From contig NZ_BMMK01000007.1 of assembly GCF_014645795.1 (NCBI RefSeq), positions 1-64,000 on the forward strand: DNA of 64,000 nt, read 5' to 3'. The notes under the pieces were generated by a model, which worked only from the letters and a program-made list of their open reading frames with translations, did no database searches and was not told the DNA's origin. This DNA comes from Longimycelium tulufanense (GTDB lineage: Bacteria; Actinomycetota; Actinomycetes; Mycobacteriales; Pseudonocardiaceae). Position numbers and translations under genes: made by a program. Positions 26,936 through 35,034 of the stretch are shown piece by piece (position 1 is the stretch's first letter; every line of letters starts with the position of its first letter).

Positions 26936-27958
26936 GTGTCGACTCGAGCAGCGCTCGACGGGGTCCGGGTGACCAGCCCGGTGCCCAGGGCCGTCTGGCG
27001 AAGCCTGGCGGACTCCGATCCCTACGCGTTGCCCACCCAGACGCCCCAGTGGCTCGACGCGGTCTGCGACGGTGGCCGCTACACCGACGTCAGCCAGCTC
27101 TACGAATGGCCGGACGGGCACCGGATCCTCGTACCCCTGGTGCGTAAGCGATACCTTCCCACCCGGCTGGCGACCAACGGATCCTGGCCGATCGGTTGGG
27201 ATATCGGCGGAGCCCTGTGCGACCAGGGCCGGATCAGCAAGGAGCAGGCCGCGGCCGTGGTGGAGCGGCTGGCCGGCCAGTCGGTGCGTGCCACGTACTT
27301 CCGGCCGCATCCGGTTCACGACGACGTGTGGTCGGCGGTGATACCGACCGCAGCACGGCGCAAGCCCCGCATGGTGCAGACGATCGACCTGCGTGCGGGT
27401 GTCGAGGCGGTCTGGAAACGCTTCAGTAGCTCGAAGCGAAGGAACATCCGCAAGGCGAGGCAGGCGGCGCTGACCGTGGAATGTGATTCGACCGGTCGCC
27501 TGCTACCGATTTTCGACCGCCTCTACCGGCAGTCGGTGGAGCGGTGGGCGACACAGGGCGACACCCCAGCCTGGCTGACGCGTCTTCGGGTGAACCGCAA
27601 GTACTCCACCCGTTACTTCACCTCGGTCGTCCGGCACCTGGGAGCGACGTGCCAGGTATGGGTGCTCTGGCACGAGGGAGTTACCACGACCGCGTTGATC
27701 ACCGTGTCACATGGTGGCTACACCTTCGCCTTGGCCAACGCCATGGACAAGCGGCTTTCCGGCCCTATCCACGGCCAGACCTACCTGCACGCCCTGGCCA
27801 TCGAACAAGCCTGCGCCGAGGGCCGGGACTACTTCCATCTCGGTGACACCTATCCTGGTACGGGCGTGACCCGGTTCAAGTCGTCCTTCGGTCCCGTCGA
27901 CTACCACAGCGCGGGGTACTGGTTGCCACCGACGCGTTCGAGGAACGGCAGCAGCTAG
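26936..27958 (+). CDS. FemAB/GNAT-like aminoacyl or acyl transferase
   Basis: 340 residues from the GTG at 26936, with GAAGGAGGAC 6 bases upstream. The protein has the FemABX/BioF2-like double-GNAT pattern: SSKRRNIRKARQAALTVE in the middle, and a C-terminal LAIEQACAEGRDYFHLGDTYPGTGVTRFKSSFG motif block. FemABX enzymes move an amino acid from aminoacyl-tRNA; in pacidamycin PacB does this on a peptidyl nucleoside. A similar role here would add one residue to the nucleoside product. A plain acetyltransferase role cannot be excluded. Confidence 0.7.
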   Translation: MSTRAALDGVRVTSPVPRAVWRSLADSDPYALPTQTPQWLDAVCDGGRYTDVSQLYEWPDGHRILVPLVRKRYLPTRLATNGSWPIGWDIGGALCDQGRISKEQAAAVVERLAGQSVRATYFRPHPVHDDVWSAVIPTAARRKPRMVQTIDLRAGVEAVWKRFSSSKRRNIRKARQAALTVECDSTGRLLPIFDRLYRQSVERWATQGDTPAWLTRLRVNRKYSTRYFTSVVRHLGATCQVWVLWHEGVTTTALITVSHGGYTFALANAMDKRLSGPIHGQTYLHALAIEQACAEGRDYFHLGDTYPGTGVTRFKSSFGPVDYHSAGYWLPPTRSRNGSS

Positions 27959-28007
27959 CGGCCGGACACGTCGCACGGTCGTCCAGGCTTGTCGAAAGGC
28001 TACAGTG

Positions 28008-28586
28008 ATGGAGCACGATTCGGCCCAGCAGCGGGCGCAGCCCTCGAAGGGTGACGCGCAGCCGTGCACCATCGTCGTGGTGGACTATGACCCTCACTGG
28101 GTGGACCGCTTCGCGGCGGAGGAGAAGCGGATCCGCACCGCGCTCGGTTCTCGCGCGCTGCGGATCGAACACATCGGCTCCACCTCGGTCCCGGGCCTGG
28201 CCGCCAAGCCCATCATCGACATCCTGCTCGTCGTGGCAGACTCGGGCGACGAGACCACCTACGTACCCGCCCTGGAGGCGGCGGGGTACGAGATGCACGT
28301 CCGCGAGCCGGACTTCTACGAGCACCGGATGCTGCGGACACCGGCCCAGGACGTGCACGTCCACGTCTTCTCGCCCGGTTCTCCGGAAATCGACCGTTAC
28401 CTGCTCCTGCGTGACCGGCTCCGGGATCGGGAGGACGAGCGCGCATTGTATGCGCGAACCAAGCGGGAACTGGCCAGGCGCACGTGGCCAACGATGCAGC
28501 ACTATGCCGACGCCAAGACGGACGTCGTCGAAGCCATCATCGCTCGCGCGGCAGCCGCCAGGACCAACCCCGGCAGCACGAGCTAG
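28008..28586 (+). CDS. GrpB-family protein (UPF0157)
   Basis: 192 residues with the family pattern VDYDPHWVDRFAAEEKRI, then the nucleotidyltransferase-like signature RIEHIGSTSVPGLAAKPIID and a later DVHVHVFSPGSPEIDRYLLLRDRL. GrpB proteins resemble minimal nucleotidyltransferases and are sometimes fused to CoaE; their reaction is not settled. It is the last gene of the rightward nucleoside unit, 49 bases after the transferase. It may act on a nucleotide intermediate or confer resistance, or it may simply be a boundary gene. Confidence 0.85.
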   Translation: MEHDSAQQRAQPSKGDAQPCTIVVVDYDPHWVDRFAAEEKRIRTALGSRALRIEHIGSTSVPGLAAKPIIDILLVVADSGDETTYVPALEAAGYEMHVREPDFYEHRMLRTPAQDVHVHVFSPGSPEIDRYLLLRDRLRDREDERALYARTKRELARRTWPTMQHYADAKTDVVEAIIARAAAARTNPGSTS

Positions 28587-28771
28587 CCGAACGGCACCGC
28601 ACCGGCGAACCGACCTTGCCCGACCGCCCGAGACCTCGCCTGCCCCGTCGACGCGTGACCCAGCGTGGAGTTCGACCGGCAGGTCCCCGAGCATGACCGG
28701 GAACGCGCGGGATCTCCTACTGGACCAAGAACTACCGCACTCACGTCGAACTCGACCACCGTCCCGTGGCA

Positions 28772-29956
28772 TCAGCCTCGCAAGGCCACCGGCAGGCGGC
28801 GCACCTGAGCCAGCCCGGAGCCCTCATACATGCTGACCTCAGGCTGAACTGTGAGGCGCGGAAACCGGCTGAGCAGAAGGCCCACCGCAATCTGGACCTC
28901 CAACCGTGCCAGCGGAGCACCCAGACAGAAGTGCACACCGTGTCCGAAACTCAGGTGCGGGTTGGGGTTACGCCGAATGTCGAACCGGTGGGGATCGGGG
29001 AAACGACGTTCGTCGTGGTTCGCCGACAGCAACCAGGCGGTCACCAGGCTACCCTCGGGGACGAGGCAGCCGCGCAACTCGACGTCCCGCGTCGTGACCC
29101 GCATGTTGTACGGTGCCGGCGGCCGACACCGCAGGACTTCCTCGAGTGCGCTGGGCAGAAGCGTGGGATCGTTCCGCAGCGCTACCGCCGCCTCCGGGTG
29201 CTCATCCAGGCACAGCACGGCATTGGCCAGCACCAGGCTGGTCGTCGCGTGGCCGGCGAGCAGGAGGAGCCCCGCGAAACTGACGATCTCCTCGTCGGTG
29301 AGCCGGTCCCCCGCTACCTCGGCGGTGGTCAGCCGGCTGATGAGATCCTCGCGGGGACGACGTCGCCTGTCGCGGACGTGGCCGGCCAGGTAGCCGTTCA
29401 GCTCGTCCGCGGATTCCCGGAGGGCAGGCTCCATGGGCTCGTCGGTCGTCCGGTCGAACGGCACCGACAACCGAGTGTCGACCCAGTCACGGAACAGCTG
29501 ATGATCGCTGGGCGGAACTCCGAGCAGCTCACTGATCACCGTGACGGGCAAAGGATAGCAGAACGCGGCCACCAGATCGACCTCGTCCTGTTCGGCTGCG
29601 GTGTCGAGCAGTTCCGTCGCCAGCTCGGTGATGCGTGGTGCCAGTCGCTCGACGCTCTGCATCGTGAACGCGCGACTCACCAGCGTCCGAACCTGCCGGT
29701 GTTGTGGGGGATCCAGCAACGCGAGGTTGCCGCGGCCGGGGTCGCCCAGGGGCATCGCGCGATGCAGCTGGGCGGAGAAGGTCTTCGACTCGGACTGCAC
29801 ACGCAGGACGTCCTCGTGCCGTAGCACCTGCCAACTCTTGATCTTCTGGTCGAAGAACACGGGGCTGTGGTCACGCATCTGTCGGGCCCAGGCCAGCAGC
29901 CCCGGCACGTCCGCGGGACCGGCGTGCGGCACGGCCCGTTCTTCCTGCTGCGTCAT
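28772..29956 (-). CDS. Cytochrome P450
   Basis: 394 residues, bacterial class I P450. The oxygen-binding helix carries AGHATT at residues 234-239 (the usual acid of AGxE/DTT is Ala), ExxR is in EEVLR at 272-276, and the heme Cys is C344 in FGHGVHFCLGAPL. No redox partner is nearby. It converges on the nucleoside unit and runs with the YcaO/TfuA genes, so it more likely belongs to the RiPP cluster, for hydroxylation or cross-linking of the peptide. The missing acid suggests an unusual proton-relay arrangement. Confidence 0.93.
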   Translation of the reverse strand: MTQQEERAVPHAGPADVPGLLAWARQMRDHSPVFFDQKIKSWQVLRHEDVLRVQSESKTFSAQLHRAMPLGDPGRGNLALLDPPQHRQVRTLVSRAFTMQSVERLAPRITELATELLDTAAEQDEVDLVAAFCYPLPVTVISELLGVPPSDHQLFRDWVDTRLSVPFDRTTDEPMEPALRESADELNGYLAGHVRDRRRRPREDLISRLTTAEVAGDRLTDEEIVSFAGLLLLAGHATTSLVLANAVLCLDEHPEAAVALRNDPTLLPSALEEVLRCRPPAPYNMRVTTRDVELRGCLVPEGSLVTAWLLSANHDERRFPDPHRFDIRRNPNPHLSFGHGVHFCLGAPLARLEVQIAVGLLLSRFPRLTVQPEVSMYEGSGLAQVRRLPVALRG

Positions 29957-30025
29957 GTCTACAAACCCTTCCGTGGTCAGCTGGCGATGAGCACGATCCC
30001 GGTCTTCGGTCCGGTATGACCGCGG

Positions 30026-31219
30026 TCAGGACGTTCGCGGTAAGGCCCGGCGGACCGCGAACGGGATGTCGTGCCCCGGTGGGGCGCTCAGACCCGGGCA
30101 GATCAGCTTCACCACCGCGAAGTCGCGGCGGGTACTGAGGTCCAGCACGACGGGCTCGGTCCCGGCCTGGGCCTCCACCGTCGATCCCAGCCACGCGACC
30201 TCGGCCCCCACGTCGTCGAAACCCACGGTGAACGACCCCGTCACCTCCGCAAAAGGCACGAGGTCGGGTGCCGGCGCCGGCTCGGTGACCTCTCCCCTGC
30301 GAACGTGCGAGTACATCGGGGCCAGGTCCTCCCGGCTCCCACTGATCGCGGTGAGCCGGCTCTGTGCCGCCTCGGTGACCGCCCGGGACAACGCGACACC
30401 CGGTGCCGAGTGCGCACCGGCTCCAGCGGCCAGCGTGGGGAAGTCCTGGCTCCAGAGGTGGGCGACGAAACAGGGGATCCGCCAGCGGTTGGGCACCAGC
30501 GCGATCTCAAAGAACATCCCGTTCGACAGGATCTTGGCGATCAACTCGGCACAGGTCGGGTCGCTCACCGTGGCCGGATCGACGGTGATCCGGCCGTCCC
30601 GGCCCGAACTGGTCAGCTGGGCGATCGCATCGCGTTCGATCACCTCGTAGAACGCATGGGCCACCGCCTCCTGGTAGGAGTTGCCCGACGCGAGGCCGTT
30701 GCTGCTACTTGCCAGGCCGGACGGGGTCCAGGTAGGAGACGGAGTCAACGCCAGGTGCACCAACGAGAATGGGACCGGGACCTCTGTTCCACTGCGCACG
30801 CCACGGGCGACCGACCAGTCCAGTGGAACGTGGTCGTTGAGGAGGCTCTGCGCCAGGTTGCCCAACTGGTCCAACTGGTACGGCAGGTTCAGATCCGCGG
30901 CCGGTGCGCTCCGGATATCTGGCCGAGTCCACGCGTACTCGGCGTGCCACAACTCGATGGCCTCCATCGCAGCCGAGATCCTGGCCGACAGCGACGTCGA
31001 CCCCTTCCCCTGTGAGACGCTCAGGGTCCGGGCGAGCGGGCGGTAGGCCGTGTACACAGGGATGCCGACAATGTCGAGTCCGGTCACATCAGCGATCCGC
31101 GTGATGCCGAACGTCGACAGGATTGGCTCGATGGTCTCCCATGTCTCTTCCGGTGACCGTACCCGGTGGGTCCCGTGGAAGTAGACCTTTGCCGAGGCCG
31201 AGTTGACCTGCTCAGGCAT
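30026..31219 (-). CDS. ycaO: Stand-alone YcaO, thioamidation type
   Basis: 397 residues. The ATP-binding YcaO pattern is clear: SARISAAMEAIELWHAEY near residues 80-95, SSNGLASGNSYQEAVAHAF and EVIERDAI in the centre. There is no proline-rich PxPxP tail (the end is RRALPRTS), unlike azoline-forming YcaO proteins. Its start overlaps the stop of the tfuA gene by 8 bases. YcaO with TfuA is known to convert backbone amides to thioamides, as in McrA thioglycine and thioviridamide-type peptides. The substrate here is inferred to be the peptide encoded at 33364. Confidence 0.92.
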   Translation of the reverse strand: MPEQVNSASAKVYFHGTHRVRSPEETWETIEPILSTFGITRIADVTGLDIVGIPVYTAYRPLARTLSVSQGKGSTSLSARISAAMEAIELWHAEYAWTRPDIRSAPAADLNLPYQLDQLGNLAQSLLNDHVPLDWSVARGVRSGTEVPVPFSLVHLALTPSPTWTPSGLASSSNGLASGNSYQEAVAHAFYEVIERDAIAQLTSSGRDGRITVDPATVSDPTCAELIAKILSNGMFFEIALVPNRWRIPCFVAHLWSQDFPTLAAGAGAHSAPGVALSRAVTEAAQSRLTAISGSREDLAPMYSHVRRGEVTEPAPAPDLVPFAEVTGSFTVGFDDVGAEVAWLGSTVEAQAGTEPVVLDLSTRRDFAVVKLICPGLSAPPGHDIPFAVRRALPRTS

Positions 31220-32618
31220 GTATCTCCCTTTCCGCTGAGACTGTTCCGGAGTGATACCGTGCCCTCGTCCGGGTGTGGCTCAGTAGGAAGAAGGGACGTG
31301 CTGCCGCAACCGCCTCCGTCAGGGACGACAAACCCCGGTCCCGTGCGGCCGCAGTCAGATCTCGATCACCGTCGTGGGGGTCCAGGCCCCAGACCTCCGC
31401 GAGGTGCTCCCGAAGCTTGTCGAACCGGAGGTTGTCGATGTGCATGGCGGGGTTCCTGCTCGCGAGCTCGTGGTTCAGTGCGGAGACCTCCGCTATGCGC
31501 GACCGGGTGTCCTGTGTCCTCCTCAGCAGTGCACCGTCGACGACCTCCGGCCGGGAGAAGTCGAGGCTGAACCGCGAGGCGCGCACCAGGACACGGATCA
31601 TCGCCTCGTCCTCGGAGTACTTCTCCTCCTCGTTCGGTGTGAGCCACTCGCTTCGCTGTTCGGCAGACATGCGGTGAACGACCACGTTCTTGGAGCGTGC
31701 GACCGCCAGCGCTCGATCACGGGTATGGTTGTGAGTTCCCGACGTGTCCTCGGCTGACCGGGCAATGCGCTCCAGGACGTACCGTTCCCACCGTTGTGGA
31801 AAGTCGCGGTCGTAGATTTGCTGGTAGCGGAGGACGGCTGCATGTCCGACGTGAGCGCCGGCCACCTCCACGCCGGTGAACTCACCGATCCAGTCTCGGA
31901 GGTACACCGTGCGCCAGTCCGCGGATCGCCTCCAGTCCTCGGAGGATGGACGCGATGAGGAGAGGGTGCCGCTGCGCACACGCTGGATGGCCAACGCGGC
32001 GTCCCGCAGCTTGAGGTTCGCGTGTTCCGGGTGATCCGCGAGGAAGGCCCGTGCTGCCTGCACAGCTCGCCGAAGTGTGGGGTGCCGGCCTGACACGACA
32101 TGCTCGACCACGGCCCAGCGCCGTGTTGAGTACGGCAGTTCCTTGGCCACGCGGAAAATTTCCTCGGCTTCGGGGCCGGTCAGTACTTCGTCCTCAACAC
32201 AGACCGACACGCCGTGGCGGATGTTGACCAGTGCTTCGCTGAGACGCCTGCACTCCGGCAGGGGCGTGTGGACCACCGCGACCTCGTCGTCGGAGTCGAT
32301 GACACCATCGCGGTACATCTCGAAGACTCGTCCGATCCCGATCATGCCGTACTGGTGCAGCTCCGCGGCGCGCAGCGCACCCATGCTGGCCGCGCCCACC
32401 ACTGTGGCGCCGTTCGCCATGACCTCGAGAATCTCCTTGTGCCGCACCGGCGCGTGATGGTGGTAGAGCCCGTCGATCAGGAGCGCCAGGTCCCCCGTTC
32501 CGAGGTTGAGCCGCAACAGGTCGCCATGACTGACCGGACCATGGACGTGCGCCGTGTCGATCTCCCGCAACACGTCCACGCGACTCAGTGTCGGTCCAGT
32601 GAAGATGTGGATCGACAC
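31212..32618 (-). CDS. tfuA: TfuA-family partner of YcaO
   Basis: 468 residues. The first 130 residues are a typical TfuA domain: IHIFTGPTLSR, LIDGLYHHHAPVRHKEIL and GAASMGALRAAEL. The remaining 330 residues are helical and charged, longer than the minimal domain. AGGAGG precedes two consecutive GTG codons; the second (32618) has the better 6-base spacing. TfuA is thought to deliver sulfur or to activate YcaO for thioamide formation. It is directly coupled to the YcaO gene and diverges from the precursor gene. Confidence 0.92.
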   Translation of the reverse strand: MSIHIFTGPTLSRVDVLREIDTAHVHGPVSHGDLLRLNLGTGDLALLIDGLYHHHAPVRHKEILEVMANGATVVGAASMGALRAAELHQYGMIGIGRVFEMYRDGVIDSDDEVAVVHTPLPECRRLSEALVNIRHGVSVCVEDEVLTGPEAEEIFRVAKELPYSTRRWAVVEHVVSGRHPTLRRAVQAARAFLADHPEHANLKLRDAALAIQRVRSGTLSSSRPSSEDWRRSADWRTVYLRDWIGEFTGVEVAGAHVGHAAVLRYQQIYDRDFPQRWERYVLERIARSAEDTSGTHNHTRDRALAVARSKNVVVHRMSAEQRSEWLTPNEEEKYSEDEAMIRVLVRASRFSLDFSRPEVVDGALLRRTQDTRSRIAEVSALNHELASRNPAMHIDNLRFDKLREHLAEVWGLDPHDGDRDLTAAARDRGLSSLTEAVAAARPFFLLSHTRTRARYHSGTVSAEREIHA

Positions 32619-33363
32619 CACGAACCTCCTCGTTTCCGTTGTAGCTGGGCAACCTCGACAGTGGTGTGGCGATGACGACGAGCAACCGACCCGGTCTTTG
32701 CGACACGTCAGGACCCCGGAGCTGACGCCGATACTCCCCCACCGTTAACCGACCCAGACCGCTCCCTCACCACATTCTGTGCCGGACCCTCGACGGAGAA
32801 GAAGAGGAAGCCAGCAACACATGGCATGCGAGACGCCACACCGACGATAAGTTGGACGATCGGCGACGGCAAGGGGACATATCTGGAGATCCCATGCCGC
32901 CCCTCATCGCTTCCCCATCCACAGATAACGTCCCACCTGGGAAAACGAAACTTTCCTCACCACCGCTCGGGAAGATCGCTACCACCGGGTAGTCAGCGAC
33001 CTGGCGGAGATAACCACCGGGTCCCCCAATCACGACCACCCCGCATTCCCGATCCAGATCTCCAGATCGTGCCACCAATATCCGCCATCTGGCGGACTAC
33101 CGGGAGGTAATGAGCCATTCAAGAACCACTTACTTTCCCAGGTGAGGCCGACCAACGAAGCGCCCACGAAGATCCGGCACTCTCGCTCCCCACCGGTGTC
33201 CTTCTTGCCAGGCCAACAAGGTCCGTCTAGCGTCGGACGCGGCTCGCGAGCCGATCATTTCTGTCTTCGTCCCGATTTGCCGAGATCCCGCGATGAACCC
33301 TGCTCACCAATCGGGGCCGAAGACATACCGCAAGAGGAAAGCAAGAGGAAAGGGAGAACGAAG
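32619..33363. promoter_or_regulatory. Divergent promoter region of the RiPP cluster
   Basis: About 745 bases between tfuA (minus) and the precursor gene (plus). Frames on both strands lack sensible codon bias or motifs, so I call no gene. GC is lower than in the neighbouring genes. It ends with a tandem duplication CAAGAGGAAAG at 33331-33341 and 33342-33352, followed by the GGGAG site at 33352-33356. Confidence 0.55.
33331..33352 (+). repeat. Tandem 11-bp repeat at the precursor ribosome binding region
   Basis: CAAGAGGAAAG occurs twice in perfect tandem, just before the GGGAG site. Both copies resemble a ribosome binding sequence, so the leader has a purine-rich landing zone. This may raise translation of the precursor peptide or result from recent slippage. 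Confidence 0.6.
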
Positions 33364-33522
33364 ATGAACAACATGGGTGCGGCGTCGGCCAACATGCCCA
33401 ACCCGAGCTACGGGGACTTCGACCTGGAGATCATCGACGCGACCCTGTTCGATGGCGAGCAGTCGCGCCCGCCGGCCCCGGCCTGCCACACGCTCTCCAG
33501 CCTGCCCTGCTGCGCTAACTGA
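33364..33522 (+). CDS. RiPP precursor peptide
   Basis: 52 residues from the ATG at 33364, with GGGAG 7 bases upstream. The leader holds DFDLEI (residues 18-23), close to the FNLD box read by class I LanB enzymes, followed by an acidic stretch IIDATLFDGE. The C-terminal end CHTLSSLPCCAN (41-52) has three Cys, two Ser and one Thr in twelve residues and follows a Pro/Ala hinge RPPAPA, so it is the likely core. Thr43, Ser45 and Ser46 can be dehydrated, and Cys49/Cys50 can form lanthionine or azole rings. It is next to LanC and the modification genes and is followed by an attenuator-like hairpin, which is normal for a highly made precursor. The exact cleavage site is a guess. Confidence 0.85.
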   Translation: MNNMGAASANMPNPSYGDFDLEIIDATLFDGEQSRPPAPACHTLSSLPCCAN

Positions 33523-33550
33523 CGTTCTGGACCAACGCCAGAGCACCACG

Positions 33551-33583
33551 GGTGCGTCCCGAGCCCTTCTCGGGACGCACCCG
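33551..33583 (+). terminator. Attenuator hairpin after the precursor gene
   Basis: Perfect 14-bp arms GGGTGCGTCCCGAG and CTCGGGACGCACCC with a 5-base loop CCCTT, 28 bases after the precursor stop and 122 bases before lanC. No T-run follows. It probably gives partial termination so that the precursor mRNA exceeds that of the enzymes, or it protects the 3' end. Confidence 0.75.
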
Positions 33584-33704
33584 CTGGCGCGGCCGGCTAC
33601 TCGCCATTGCCCAATGTCCACCCGGTGCCCGGCTCCGTGGCGGGCGAGAACGACCCAACTGTGTTCCAGGTGGACGACACGCCACAAAAACGGGAGGCTT
33701 CTGA

Positions 33705-34982
33705 ATGCGTGAGCTCGCTCGTGACGTGGCCCTGGTGGTCGCCGATCGGATCACCTCCCCGCAACGAGTCGCGGAGTTCGCGGCCACCTACCCGTCGACG
33801 GTCCGCGACACCGGTGTCCCGCACTCTCCGGTATCGCTTGTCGATGGACACCCGGGCATCGTTCTCCTCCTCGCCCACCTCGACGCGCACGACAGCAGCG
33901 AACGGCTCCACGCGACACATCGCCATCTGTCCGCCGCGACGTCTGCCCTCCAGCAGGCGACGGAACGTCCGTGCCTGTTCTACGGGCTGCCCGCCCTGGC
34001 GTTCGCAACCCATCTCGCGGCCGCGGGCACTGCCAACTACGCGTCACTCCTCGCCCAGCTCGACGAGCGTGTGTCGGAGGTGACCCGCGACCTTCTTCGG
34101 ACCGACGCGCAGGGAGACCGGGACGACCCCTTGTCCGGAACACGACCGGACCCCACCCACGACTTGATTTTCGGCCTCTCGGGACTTGGTCGCTACCTCC
34201 TGCTCCGGTTGGACAAACACGCCGAGGTAGCCGCAGCGGTCGTCACCCGCCTTGCCCGGTACGCGGTCGACCTCCTTGACGCGCCCATTGACCCACGGGA
34301 CAAGGAGCGGGACGAGGTGCTTGTCGGGGCCGCGCATGGCCTCGCAGGAATACTGTCTCTTCTCGCGTTGGCCCACCGGGCCGGCGTGGTCGTCCCCGAC
34401 CACGACACGGCGATCCGGAGGATCGCCGACACACTCGTGTCGTGGCGATGCCCAGACGACACGACACTGTGCTGGCCGTACTCGATGCAATGGCACCCCG
34501 AGACCGCCACGTATGTTCCGAAACTACCCTCGACGAGGCCGGCATGGTGCAACGGCGCATCGGGCGTCATCACCGCGCTCGCGCATGCCGGACGGGCGTT
34601 GAACGTCGAGCGGTGGACCGGCTGCGCCGTTGAAGCGGCCGAGGTCATCTGTCGACAAGAGCCCCACACATGGCGAATGAGCACGATCGGGCTCTGTCAT
34701 GGCTATTCCGGCGCACTCCAGTTGCTGCTGCGCCTGGCACAACTTACTGGGTGCCACAGCTTCGATGCCACGATACGTCTGTTGATTGAACGTATTCTGG
34801 AGTTCCACGACCCGTCGGCACCATTTGCTTTCCATCGGCCCGGCGCAAACCAGAGCCTCGTGCCTGAGGGGCCCGGGTTCATCGACGGGGCCGTGGGGAC
34901 CGCGCTCGCGCTGATCAGCTATGCCATCGGGCTCCCCGAACCGGACCAACCTGCCTGGGACTCCGCCCTGCTGCTGTCATGA
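33705..34982 (+). CDS. lanC: LanC-type cyclase
   Basis: 425 residues, class I lanthipeptide cyclase size. The zinc ligands are C282 in WCNG and C331-H332 in LCHGYSG, and the conserved His-Gly is in AAHGLAG near 211. LanC enzymes add cysteine thiols to dehydroalanine or dehydrobutyrine to form lanthionine rings. A GGGAGG site lies 7 bases before the ATG. It is the first enzyme gene after the precursor and opens the rightward modification operon. Its presence strongly suggests thioether rings in the product. Confidence 0.93.
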   Translation: MRELARDVALVVADRITSPQRVAEFAATYPSTVRDTGVPHSPVSLVDGHPGIVLLLAHLDAHDSSERLHATHRHLSAATSALQQATERPCLFYGLPALAFATHLAAAGTANYASLLAQLDERVSEVTRDLLRTDAQGDRDDPLSGTRPDPTHDLIFGLSGLGRYLLLRLDKHAEVAAAVVTRLARYAVDLLDAPIDPRDKERDEVLVGAAHGLAGILSLLALAHRAGVVVPDHDTAIRRIADTLVSWRCPDDTTLCWPYSMQWHPETATYVPKLPSTRPAWCNGASGVITALAHAGRALNVERWTGCAVEAAEVICRQEPHTWRMSTIGLCHGYSGALQLLLRLAQLTGCHSFDATIRLLIERILEFHDPSAPFAFHRPGANQSLVPEGPGFIDGAVGTALALISYAIGLPEPDQPAWDSALLLS

Positions 34983-35034
34983 CGGCGTCCCACCAGCAGC
35001 AGCGGATGAATCGGGTTTTCCCACAGGAGACATC

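Noticed and set aside
32767..33078. Minus-strand 103-residue frame in the RiPP promoter region
   Set aside because: No codon bias, no ribosome binding site and no motif; considered as an extra precursor but it has no leader/core structure.
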